From positions 16,154 to 80,153 of the forward strand of contig NZ_PJRP01000025.1 of assembly GCF_002858765.1 (NCBI RefSeq): 64,000 nucleotides of DNA. Direction: 5' to 3'. Below, one piece after another: positions 26,730 to 34,293 of this stretch. Position 1 is the stretch's first letter; the number at the start of each line of letters is the position of its first letter. This stretch comes from Cupriavidus pauculus. GTDB lineage: Bacteria; Pseudomonadota; Gammaproteobacteria; Burkholderiales; Burkholderiaceae. The translations under genes were made by a program, and so were the position numbers. The notes below the pieces were generated by a model. The model did not search any database. It was given only the letters and a program-made list of their open reading frames with translations, and had not been told where the DNA came from.

Positions 26730-27398
26730 ATGCGGCTCAGCATCGAGTCGGCATCGCATCTGCGCCTGGCGCGGCTCGTGCCGGCGTTTCCGATGACGGT
26801 GACGGCCACGCGCGGCACGGCCGTGATGCGGCGTAACGGCTTCGCGCGCACGCTGGTGCCCGGGCTGCCCTGCATCGTCGAGCCATTCCATGGCGTCGAC
26901 CTGCTGGTGACCGGTTGCGCGGGGCAGCCGGCCGGATGTCGGATCGAGATCGCGCCGGCCAGCGACACGGGCGACCACCGTCTGCTGCATCGCGCGCTGT
27001 CGCGGCGAATCTTCCTGCAGCCGGACTTGCCCTGGAGCGCCGATTTCGCGGCCGAATTGCTTGGGGAGTCGCCCAGGCAAATCCGGCGCACGCTGTTTGC
27101 GGAGGGCGCAGCCTTCGGCGACCTGTGCCGGACACAGCGCCTGATGCGGCTGCTGTTTGAGTCCACGCACGGGCATCGCGGGCATGCCAGCCTGGGTTCG
27201 CTGAAGCGCCGCATGGGATGGCCGGCGAGCCATGATCTGGAATCGTCGTTTTATGACCGGTTTGGCATCACGCTCGACGTGCTCCGGCACGTGACAGATG
27301 GCGGCGACGCTTCGCCCGGCACCGGCGCCCGCGCCAACCCTTCCGCCCGGCTTGTGCCTCCAATCGCGCACTATTGGCCCAGCCTATCCCCCGCATAA
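26730..27398 (+). CDS. AraC-like helix-turn-helix protein
   Basis: A 222-residue protein. The C-terminal half (DFAAELLGESPRQIRRTLF, then LCRTQRLMRLL) looks like the double helix-turn-helix of AraC-type regulators; the N-terminal half is short and has no clear ligand domain. It starts 12 bases after the CoA-transferase stop, so it is probably the last gene of the catabolic operon and may control it. The ribosome site is weak. Assignment rests on the C-terminal pattern only. Confidence 0.65.
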   Translation: MRLSIESASHLRLARLVPAFPMTVTATRGTAVMRRNGFARTLVPGLPCIVEPFHGVDLLVTGCAGQPAGCRIEIAPASDTGDHRLLHRALSRRIFLQPDLPWSADFAAELLGESPRQIRRTLFAEGAAFGDLCRTQRLMRLLFESTHGHRGHASLGSLKRRMGWPASHDLESSFYDRFGITLDVLRHVTDGGDASPGTGARANPSARLVPPIAHYWPSLSPA

Positions 27399-27475
27399 CA
27401 AACCGGTCTTGGACGCTATACCCGGAAACGGGGATCATCGGCAGCAACGGTTTCCCCCACCCACCGGAGTCTTCA

Positions 27476-27709
27476 ATGAAGTCCGCCCTGCTCGCCCTGT
27501 GTGGCGCAGCCTCCCTCCTTGCCTCGCTGTCCGCCGTTGCCGGTCCCGACTTTGCCGTGATCGAACGCGCGCGTGCCAACGCCCACCAGCGTCAGCAGGT
27601 CAAGCCCGCCGCATGCCATTGCGACACCGCAACAGGCCCCGGCACCGCCACGGGCATCCCGTCGGCCAGCGCGCCGAAGGCCGCCCTGGCGCCGATTCAT
27701 ACCAGCTGA
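27476..27709 (+). CDS. small exported protein of unknown function
   Basis: A 77-residue ORF with a clear Sec signal peptide (MKSALLALCGAASLLASLSAVA, cleaved before GPDF). The mature part is short, polar and Ala/Pro/Thr-rich with a CHCD motif whose two cysteines could bind metal or form a disulfide. GGAG lies seven bases before the ATG. It stands between the AraC-like gene and the convergent LysR gene and is not recognised as any named family. Confidence 0.6.
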   Translation: MKSALLALCGAASLLASLSAVAGPDFAVIERARANAHQRQQVKPAACHCDTATGPGTATGIPSASAPKAALAPIHTS

Positions 27710-27735
27710 GTTGGCCCGGCGAGCAGATTCGCTGC

Positions 27736-28644
27736 TCAGACGTCGGTCAGCCCCGCCACGCGTCCCGCTTCGGCCACGAAATCGATGAACCGACGTACGC
27801 GCACCGGAATATGGGTGCGGTGCGGGTAGTACATATAGAGGCCGACGTTGTGGCTGTCGAACTGCCGCAGGATCGGTATCAGGCGGCCAGCAGCCACGTC
27901 GTCACGAATCAGGAACATCGATAGCTGGCCGATGCCCATGCCGGCCCGCACGGCGGCGATCTCGGTCTGCACGTCGTTGAACGTGGCCACGGCCGGCACA
28001 TCCTGGAACACCAGGTCGCCGTCGATGCCCAGTTCCCAGGGCACCATGCGGCCCGTCACGGGCCGCCGGAACCCGGTGCAGGCGTGCTGCAGCAGTTCGT
28101 CCAGCGTGCGGGGCTCGCCATGGCGCTCCAGGTAGGCGGGCGCCGCGCAGATCCCCATCGGCAGATCGCAAAGCCGGCGCGCCACCAGGTTCTGGCCCGG
28201 GCTCGTACCCGAACGGAAGCCAATGTCGATGCGTGACTCGACCAGATCCGTGAAGAGATCACTCAATTGCAGGTCGAAGGTAATGCCCGGGTAGATGGCG
28301 CGGAACTGATGCATCAGCGGCACCAGCACGTGCGTGCCGACCGATGGCGGCGCGGTCAGCCGGATCAGGCCATCGTCCTCGCTTTTGGCAATGCGCACCT
28401 GCGCCAGAGCCTCGTCCAACTGACGCAGCCCGGGGTCGGCCAGCTCGAACAGGCGGGCGCCTTCGTCCGTCAGGCTCAACTTGCGGGTCGTGCGATGCAA
28501 CAGCCGCACGCCCAGATCCTCTTCCAGCGTCCGCACGGCCTTGCTGACGGCCTGTGGCGTCACGCCGGCCTCCACCGCGGCGCGGGCGAAACTCCTGGCC
28601 CGCACCACGCCCAGAAACAGTGTCAAGACGCGTGCCCTGTCCAT
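27736..28644 (-). CDS. LysR-family transcriptional regulator (DmlR/CrgA-like group)
   Basis: A 302-residue LysR regulator. MDRARVLTLFLGVVRARSFARAAVEAG opens the helix-turn-helix domain (quoted in part by its pattern); a co-inducer domain with LTAPPSVGTHVLVPLM follows. The long upstream extension of the frame is trimmed because the ATG at 28644 matches the family start. Upstream, 28645-28942 holds no gene, only the terminator of the next minus-strand gene, so its target is not obvious from position. Confidence 0.9.
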   Translation of the reverse strand: MDRARVLTLFLGVVRARSFARAAVEAGVTPQAVSKAVRTLEEDLGVRLLHRTTRKLSLTDEGARLFELADPGLRQLDEALAQVRIAKSEDDGLIRLTAPPSVGTHVLVPLMHQFRAIYPGITFDLQLSDLFTDLVESRIDIGFRSGTSPGQNLVARRLCDLPMGICAAPAYLERHGEPRTLDELLQHACTGFRRPVTGRMVPWELGIDGDLVFQDVPAVATFNDVQTEIAAVRAGMGIGQLSMFLIRDDVAAGRLIPILRQFDSHNVGLYMYYPHRTHIPVRVRRFIDFVAEAGRVAGLTDV

Positions 28645-28889
28645 GATCCTTGTGTTGTATTCACAACCGTTGGTTGGCAATGGCGCAAGGATAACTGAGC
28701 GGCAAGCCGCCGCGGACGTCTGAATGTCCGCGGTCGCTTTACGAGAGCATTCACTTCGGCGCTGGCGGGCCATCGGGGAACATCGGTGCCATCCGCATCA
28801 ATCTCTAGGAATCCAGCGCCATGTCCGCCTGCGGCAGCCAGCAGCCTACAAGGCGTAGCGCGGGCCATCATTCGCCACGGCAGGATGCA

Positions 28890-28916
28890 AAACGCCACTC
28901 CCGTGGCGGGAGTGGC
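28890..28916 (-). terminator. intrinsic terminator after the metallophosphoesterase gene
   Basis: Perfect hairpin with ten-base arms GCCACTCCCG and CGGGAGTGGC (28894-28916) around TGG. On the minus strand it is followed by GTTTTG. It lies 26 bases past the stop of the phosphoesterase gene. Confidence 0.65.
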
Positions 28917-28942
28917 GCGGTGACCAGCGGCAGGGATGCCCG

Positions 28943-31141
28943 TCAGAACTTCGACGGCTCGTTCGTCAAATCGGTCAACTGATTGGACTTCAGGTCGATC
29001 GTGAAATGGCGCGTCGGCGCCCCGTTGGCGAGCTTGAGCATGATCGCCATCAGCGGCTTGAAGCGCGCCTGATACAACGCCGCCACCGTGTTGCTGTTGT
29101 TGACCTGCTCGCCCGCCAGCGTGATGCTGGACGACGTGGCCTGCAGCGCCTGGGCAATCAGCTTGTACTGGCGTGCACGGGCGTCGGGAATATCCGCGAA
29201 CGCGAGATCGCCGGCGTTGGCAAGCCGCACGAAGTCACCGGCCAGGTCCAGCGCCTTCCACTGGTCGAAGTCTTCGAGCTGCATGCCGTTGGCCTGTGCC
29301 AGCGCGCGGGCCTTGGCTTGTGCCGTGGCATAGTCGGTCGCGTACTGAGGATTGGCCGTGCCGGCGCCGCCTGCATCCGCCAGGCAGTTGAAGAACGCCG
29401 TGGACAGGTTGTTGCGCGTGCCGGTATTCGCCAGTTCCTTCAGCGTGACCGTCGTCTGCAGTTGCGACAGGATCAGCATCTCCGATCCCGTCAGCGGGCT
29501 CTTCACGAGTTCGCGCATCTCGCAGCGCCAGTCGTCCTTCAGCAACCGCAGGCGCACCAATTCCGACATGTAGCGCGTGTTGAAGTCGGCGTAGTTCGTG
29601 GCGTTCAGGATCGAGGCATCCCACAGTTCGCCGCCGCCCGGGATCATCGCCGGGAAGTCGGTGAAATAGCGGTGTTCCTCGCGATAGTGCTCGAACAGCT
29701 CGTCGTAACGCGGCACGTTGTCCAGCCGGACGGTCTGCACATCCACCACGTCATTGCGGCCGATGGTCAGCACCTTGTACGCCGGCACATACGCCGCCAT
29801 CGACGGCGCCTGGATGTTGACCAGTGCGTGCTTGCCGTCGTAGTTGCGAACGCCCGTGTCGTTGAAGTGCATATGCCCGCCCACATGCACCTGCAGGCCG
29901 GTGTCTGCCAGGGCACGTGTGACGTCCTCTTTCGGACGCCGCACCATCTGCATCTTTCCTGCGCCCAGCAGCGCGATGATGTCGTCCGAAGCCCCGTTGA
30001 AGAACTCGCTCATCGGGAAGTGGCTGAAGGCCACGACCTGCTTGCCGGCGGCCTTGCCACGCGCCACCACGTCCGTCAGCCAGGTGATCACGTGTTGTTT
30101 GTGCGTCAGCATCATGTTGTAGCCGGCGTCGCCCGAGCCGTTGAAATCGTTCTGGCCCGGCCCGGTCGGCACGTACACATTCGCATCGATGCCGACCAGC
30201 CAGAGACCTTCAACCGGCTCCACCAGATAGGTGGTATCGGGCACCATCTTGCAGAAGGTATAGGCCGGCTTCTTGAACTGGCCGCCGGTGCCTTCCTTGC
30301 AGATCTCGTACTGGCGGTTCGCCCAGTCAGCCTGCTGCAATGCGGTCTGCAGCGAGTAGTTCGACTGCGAATACCGACTGTAGGGCGTTTCAAAGTAACG
30401 GTACGACCCCTTCGGCATCAGGCCGTGCTGCTCGATCGCATTCATGACCGTCGCGTAGCCGCCTTCCTGGATCTCTTCGGTGCAGTAGCTCGTGTTGACC
30501 TTGGCCCATTGCCCCGAATAGCCCGACGAACAGTCCGCGTTGCCGCCACGGCTATAGACCGGCTGCGGAAAGCCGACGCGGCCATTGGACGAATCGATGC
30601 CCAGGAAGTCTGACTTGCCGCCGGCACGCGCAAGCGGGCGGTTCGGGTCGTGGTTGCCAGGGGCCGCGAAGAACTGGATGCCGTAGCGTTCGCTGTACTG
30701 GTCCAGCACCTTCTTGAGGCCACGCATATGCACGGGCTGGCCGTCGTCGGAGAAGTCGCCGGGCAGTGCAATGAACTTGATGCCGCGCGCCACCGCGTCG
30801 TCCAGCGCGGCCAGGAAGGCAAAGTAATTCTCGTTGAACAGGCGCGTCGACGTCATCTGCGCCTGCATCAGGCGGATGGTCGCATTGCGGCCCGATTTGC
30901 TGTTGGGCACGCCCGGAAACGACCCGTCCTGGAACGTGGCATACACGTCGTGGAAGTGGATGTCGGGCATGAAGGCGACCTTCGTGGTCGCTGCCTCGGC
31001 GGGCTGGCTCGGCGTCGGGCCTGCTGCCGGCGGGTTCGTCCCCGCATTGGGATTGTCGTCGCTGCCGCACGCTGCGAGCAGCAATGCCGACGCTGTCATC
31101 AGCGCGGCCAAGGGATGGTGAAACGGCTTCTTCCGGGTCAT
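28943..31141 (-). CDS. metallophosphoesterase lipoprotein (calcineurin-like)
   Basis: A 732-residue exported enzyme. LLLAACGSDD is a lipobox with Cys25 as the lipidated residue. The binuclear-metal motifs appear in order: PDIHFHD (Asp60, His62), GDFSDDG, GNHD, a single His in FSHFPMSE and GGHMHFND. It should hydrolyse phosphate esters or diesters at the cell surface. The C-terminal third has no recognised domain. The ATG at 31141 is chosen because it starts the signal peptide. A Pho-box-like promoter at 31214-31247 and the PhoX-like gene upstream point to phosphate-starvation control. Confidence 0.9.
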   Translation of the reverse strand: MTRKKPFHHPLAALMTASALLLAACGSDDNPNAGTNPPAAGPTPSQPAEAATTKVAFMPDIHFHDVYATFQDGSFPGVPNSKSGRNATIRLMQAQMTSTRLFNENYFAFLAALDDAVARGIKFIALPGDFSDDGQPVHMRGLKKVLDQYSERYGIQFFAAPGNHDPNRPLARAGGKSDFLGIDSSNGRVGFPQPVYSRGGNADCSSGYSGQWAKVNTSYCTEEIQEGGYATVMNAIEQHGLMPKGSYRYFETPYSRYSQSNYSLQTALQQADWANRQYEICKEGTGGQFKKPAYTFCKMVPDTTYLVEPVEGLWLVGIDANVYVPTGPGQNDFNGSGDAGYNMMLTHKQHVITWLTDVVARGKAAGKQVVAFSHFPMSEFFNGASDDIIALLGAGKMQMVRRPKEDVTRALADTGLQVHVGGHMHFNDTGVRNYDGKHALVNIQAPSMAAYVPAYKVLTIGRNDVVDVQTVRLDNVPRYDELFEHYREEHRYFTDFPAMIPGGGELWDASILNATNYADFNTRYMSELVRLRLLKDDWRCEMRELVKSPLTGSEMLILSQLQTTVTLKELANTGTRNNLSTAFFNCLADAGGAGTANPQYATDYATAQAKARALAQANGMQLEDFDQWKALDLAGDFVRLANAGDLAFADIPDARARQYKLIAQALQATSSSITLAGEQVNNSNTVAALYQARFKPLMAIMLKLANGAPTRHFTIDLKSNQLTDLTNEPSKF

Positions 31142-31213
31142 ACAACTCTCTTGTTCACATCTTATGGCCTGCGCCGTTGCACCCTTGGGCGCAGGGGCTC
31201 TAACAGCCCGACG

Positions 31214-31247
31214 ATGGTAGAGAGCGAAAGTGACGCAGCCGTGACTC
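31214..31247 (-). promoter_or_regulatory. Pho-box-like promoter of the metallophosphoesterase gene
   Basis: On the minus strand: GAGTCAC, four bases, GCGTCAC, ten bases, TACCAT. The two 7-mers each match CTGTCAC in five of seven positions with the 4-base spacing of PhoB sites, and the -10-like hexamer sits at the known distance. The start codon is about 65 bases beyond the predicted transcription start. Confidence 0.45.
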
Positions 31248-31285
31248 AATGTGCGGAATGTCCGGGCCTTCTGACGGGACCCTCG

Positions 31286-31318
31286 AAAAAAACGCCGCGG
31301 ACCGGATGGCCCGCGGCG
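31286..31318 (-). terminator. intrinsic terminator after the PhoX-like gene
   Basis: On the minus strand an eight-base stem CGCCGCGG/CCGCGGCG is followed by seven Ts (31286-31292). It lies 26 bases past the PhoX-like stop and separates that gene from the phosphoesterase gene, which therefore needs its own promoter. Confidence 0.85.
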
Positions 31319-31343
31319 CCTTCATGACTGACGGCAGCCAGTC

Positions 31344-33326
31344 TTACTTGCCCAGCTTCACGCTCGTGGCGTCGGCGGTCAGGTAACCCACCGATGCGCC
31401 CAGGCCGTTCTTGTAGTTGGCGAACACCAGCGGCTCCACCTGCGTCTTGACCTGCGTCTTGATGCCATCCCCGGCGTGCTGGAAGTTGCTCATGATGTAG
31501 GTCCAACCGTTGATCTCGTCGACGGCGTGCAGGCCCGTCGATTCCGCACCAGCCGGCACCGACATCAGGCGCGACAGCTTCTTCGTGTCGACGTTGTACG
31601 CCCACAGGAAGTTGTTGGTGTGGCGACTGCTGTCCTCGCCGATGAACAGCGTGCGCAGCTTTTCCGAGAACTTCAGGTTGTCCGGGTTGCCGATGGTTTC
31701 CGGATCGGACGTATTGCCCAGCGCGTCAGCGGTGATGTCCTTGCCGACGATCAGCGCCTGGGTATGCACCGGCATCCATTCGCTGTTGATGGCGGCACCC
31801 GACGTATCCGACTGGCCGCCGGCCAGCTTGTGCTGCATCACGCCGCCCGAATTGATCGCGGCAGGCACGCTGATGTTGCTTTCGGCATACCAGCCCTTGG
31901 CCGTGTTGTTGAGCACCATCGAGTCGACGATGTTCTGCAGCGCAGAGTAGGCGATCTTGTCCTTGATGTTGACCGTCGTGCCTTCCATCTTGGTGAAGCC
32001 CATGCTGCCGCCCATCAGGGCTGCGTAACGGTGGGTTTCCAGGAATGCGGCAACCAGTTCCTTGCCGGCCTTGACGCGGACCCACTGTGCGGCGCCGCTG
32101 TACATGATCTTCTTGTACGTCGTGTCGCCCGGATCGGTGGCCGAGTAGTCCATGATGTCGGCGAACGTGTGCGACTTCGCCCAGGCTTCCACCTGCGCGC
32201 TCGTCGCGTGGCCCAGCTTGATCCACGTGATATCGGCGCCGGCCGCGGCGGGGTCCACCGAGAAGCCAGTCCCCACCTTGCCCACGTAGAGCGTACCGGC
32301 CGACAGGTCCTTTTCCTTGTCGGCGACGAACACGAACAGGCCGCTGTTGGTGGCGTCATCGCCCATCAGCACCGTGCGGTTGTCCGGCATCACCTGCACC
32401 AGTTCGTGCGAGATGCGGCCCACGCAGTAGTGCTTCTTGATCGAGCCCGTGCCGTCGGCGTTGACCGTCACTTCCGGCAGGTGGCCGTACAGGTACGGGT
32501 TGAACGGGACCGACGCGGTGCCGTACAGGTTCAGTGCATAGTCGAGGCACTGCGCGTTCGTGGCAGCGGTGCGCGCGTCCGGCTCGTACTCTTCGCTCGA
32601 CAGGTGGGTGTTCCACGGCGACAGGCTGGCGCCGCAGGTGATCCACAGGCCGTTGGCGCCCGACGTATCCACGTTGTGGTACTTCACCAGCGACAGCTTG
32701 CCGGTGGCCGGGTCCTGGTCCAGTGTCAGCACGGCGATCGGCGACGGCAGGCGGCCGTACATGTCCTTGACCTTGGCCTGGTCCCACGTCGTGTACTCGA
32801 ACTGCACCACGGCGAAGACCGTGTTGCCCTTCACGCCGGCAACCTTGGCGCCTTCGATCTTCAGCAGCGACGTGCCGTCCGGCGAATCGGAGAAGAACTG
32901 CTTGTTGCCAGCCACCGACGGATCGATGATCGGGCTGTTGTTGATGTTGAAGTAGCCGCCGGCCAAGATCTGGCCGCCGTTGCCGTCCGGCACCAGGTCG
33001 CCGGTCATGAAGAACGGCTGGTACGCCAGCTTGTAGGTCTGGGTGCTGCCGTCGCTCAGCTTCACCGACAGGCTGGAGCCGACCGTGGTCGTGGCCATGG
33101 CGGCCGGGTTGCTCAGCGAAGGTGCCGGCATGGCCGTGAACTCGGCCGAAGCGAAGCTCGGGGTAACGGTGCCTGGCGTACCGCCCGGCGTCACCGCTGC
33201 AGGCGCATCGTCGCCGCCGCCGCAACCGGCCAGCAGCGACGTGGAAGCCAGGCCCAGAGGCAGCATCGGCACGCCGGCCAGGAGTTTCAGTGCCTTGCGG
33301 CGCGAAGCGTCAGGTTTTTCAAACAT
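31344..33326 (-). CDS. phoX: PhoX-family (DUF839) alkaline phosphatase, exported lipoprotein
   Basis: A 660-residue protein of the PhoX/DUF839 beta-propeller family. The N-terminus has a twin-arginine motif (SRRKALKLL, residues 8-16) and then LLAGC, a lipobox with Cys35, so it is a Tat-exported lipoprotein. PhoX enzymes are Ca/Fe-dependent phosphomonoesterases made in phosphate starvation. The frame extends upstream, but MFEKPDASRR at 33326 is the sensible start. It is monocistronic: a terminator follows, and a Pho-box-like promoter lies 90 bases upstream. Some DUF839 proteins are not phosphatases, so the activity is inferred. Confidence 0.85.
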   Translation of the reverse strand: MFEKPDASRRKALKLLAGVPMLPLGLASTSLLAGCGGGDDAPAAVTPGGTPGTVTPSFASAEFTAMPAPSLSNPAAMATTTVGSSLSVKLSDGSTQTYKLAYQPFFMTGDLVPDGNGGQILAGGYFNINNSPIIDPSVAGNKQFFSDSPDGTSLLKIEGAKVAGVKGNTVFAVVQFEYTTWDQAKVKDMYGRLPSPIAVLTLDQDPATGKLSLVKYHNVDTSGANGLWITCGASLSPWNTHLSSEEYEPDARTAATNAQCLDYALNLYGTASVPFNPYLYGHLPEVTVNADGTGSIKKHYCVGRISHELVQVMPDNRTVLMGDDATNSGLFVFVADKEKDLSAGTLYVGKVGTGFSVDPAAAGADITWIKLGHATSAQVEAWAKSHTFADIMDYSATDPGDTTYKKIMYSGAAQWVRVKAGKELVAAFLETHRYAALMGGSMGFTKMEGTTVNIKDKIAYSALQNIVDSMVLNNTAKGWYAESNISVPAAINSGGVMQHKLAGGQSDTSGAAINSEWMPVHTQALIVGKDITADALGNTSDPETIGNPDNLKFSEKLRTLFIGEDSSRHTNNFLWAYNVDTKKLSRLMSVPAGAESTGLHAVDEINGWTYIMSNFQHAGDGIKTQVKTQVEPLVFANYKNGLGASVGYLTADATSVKLGK

Positions 33327-33422
33327 CTGTATGGTTCCCGTCTGGTTGTTATCGAACGCGCCCTGCCAATGGCCGGTCATTCGCCCTTGTGAGGTCGGCG
33401 GCACAAAGCCGCGCCGGAACGC

Positions 33423-33456
33423 ATCCTATTGGGCGTTTATGACAACAAGTTGAACC
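33423..33456 (-). promoter_or_regulatory. Pho-box-like promoter of the PhoX-like gene
   Basis: On the minus strand: GGTTCAA, four bases, TTGTCAT, ten bases, TAGGAT. TTGTCAT matches CTGTCAT in six of seven positions; the first repeat is weaker. Geometry equals that at 31214-31247 and 33669-33702. The predicted leader is about 90 bases. Confidence 0.4.
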
Positions 33457-33525
33457 CGACATGAATGAGGCATACATCCAACTATCTGTTGCATGTCCGG
33501 CCGCTGCCCGGTACAAATCGCGGGC

Positions 33526-33561
33526 AAAAAAAAACGCCGCAGCCAGGTTCTGGCCGCAGCG
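33526..33561 (-). terminator. strong intrinsic terminator with no gene upstream
   Basis: On the minus strand a 12-pair stem (including two G-U pairs) with an AAC loop is followed by nine Ts. There is no coding gene on this strand between it and the 34-kb region. It closes the short transcription unit that starts near 33662. Confidence 0.85.
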
Positions 33562-33662
33562 CGTCAATGCGCCGGTCCGCGCGACACCCACTATGTCGCC
33601 CGTTGCACCCCATTTCTGGTTCGACCGGCTTGTCCTTTCATGGCAGAGGAAAACCGCCACGG
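33526..33662 (-). ncRNA. candidate phosphate-responsive small RNA
   Basis: A unit of about 135 bases runs from a Pho-box-like promoter (33669-33702) to a strong intrinsic terminator. No Shine-Dalgarno-led gene is present; the only short ORF is 16 codons (starting MKGQAG) with no clear ribosome site. The 5' part is rich in U and C (UUUUCCUCU), which could pair with ribosome-binding sites, as in trans-acting sRNAs. A 5' leader or attenuator of the PhoX-like gene 200 bases downstream is the alternative, but that gene seems to have its own promoter. Prediction only. Confidence 0.35.
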
Positions 33663-33668
33663 GAACGG

Positions 33669-33702
33669 ATCGTAGTGACTGTCCATGTCCATTTCATGAC
33701 AG
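33669..33702 (-). promoter_or_regulatory. Pho-box-like promoter of the candidate sRNA
   Basis: On the minus strand: CTGTCAT (exact match to the E. coli PhoB half-site), four bases, TGGACAT, ten bases, TACGAT. The spacing is that expected for PhoB binding in place of a -35 box. Confidence 0.45.
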
Positions 33703-34293
33703 CCTGTCTTGACATACGACCAGGCAAATCCATGGCTGATGTTTGCGCCGGCGGCCCGCCGGCGAGGGCCAAACCGGCCGCCCAATGGCTACCGGAGTGT
33801 GGTGAAAATCAAACGAATACTGGAAACCACTCCGAATTTTTTCTCATGAGCACCATAAATTCAGGTATCTGGGGAATATGTCATCTTTAGCCTATTGAAG
33901 TGATCAATCCGGGCGGCTATGGTTCTGCGCATAATATTTTCCACGGCAATATATGCAACCTCCTGCATATATTGTTCGCCCCAGCCGGAAAAACAATGAT
34001 CCATTCCATGATGGGACGCAGCACGCGTCTCCAGCCGCCCTCATTCCCGGCCCCTTCGGGTCTCGCCGGCGCGCGTCCGCGCGCCCGAATTCCGTCTATC
34101 CGTTTTGTAGCAACCCCGTAGCAACTGTCGCTATTCCCGGGCCAAAACGTCTCTGAAAGCCCGGCACGGCGACAACCTCTGGAGGTAATCCAACCCAGGG
34201 TGTGACGGGGTCAACCGACGGGCTAACCAGACCCGGCGGGCGCGCCAGACTGCACGGACGGATTACCGAGGATCCACGACTGGAGAACATCCA
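33703..34293 (+). other. intergenic region upstream of the OFA transporter
   Basis: No credible gene: the short frames here have no ribosome sites or family features. The stretch 33830-33980 is distinctly AT-rich for this window and holds the 28-base palindrome at 33947-33974, so the transporter promoter and its operator are probably here. The segment 34080-34290 has normal GC and no visible motif besides the leader. Confidence 0.6.
33947..33974. promoter_or_regulatory. AT-rich operator-like inverted repeat
   Basis: Perfect 11-base arms CAATATATGCA and TGCATATATTG around ACCTCC, 320 bases before the transporter ATG. No T-tract follows, so a terminator is unlikely; a dimeric repressor or activator site is more likely. 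Confidence 0.55.

Noticed and set aside
33900..34121. short plus-strand frame upstream of the OFA transporter
   Set aside because: It runs through the AT-rich palindrome, lacks a ribosome site and resembles no protein.
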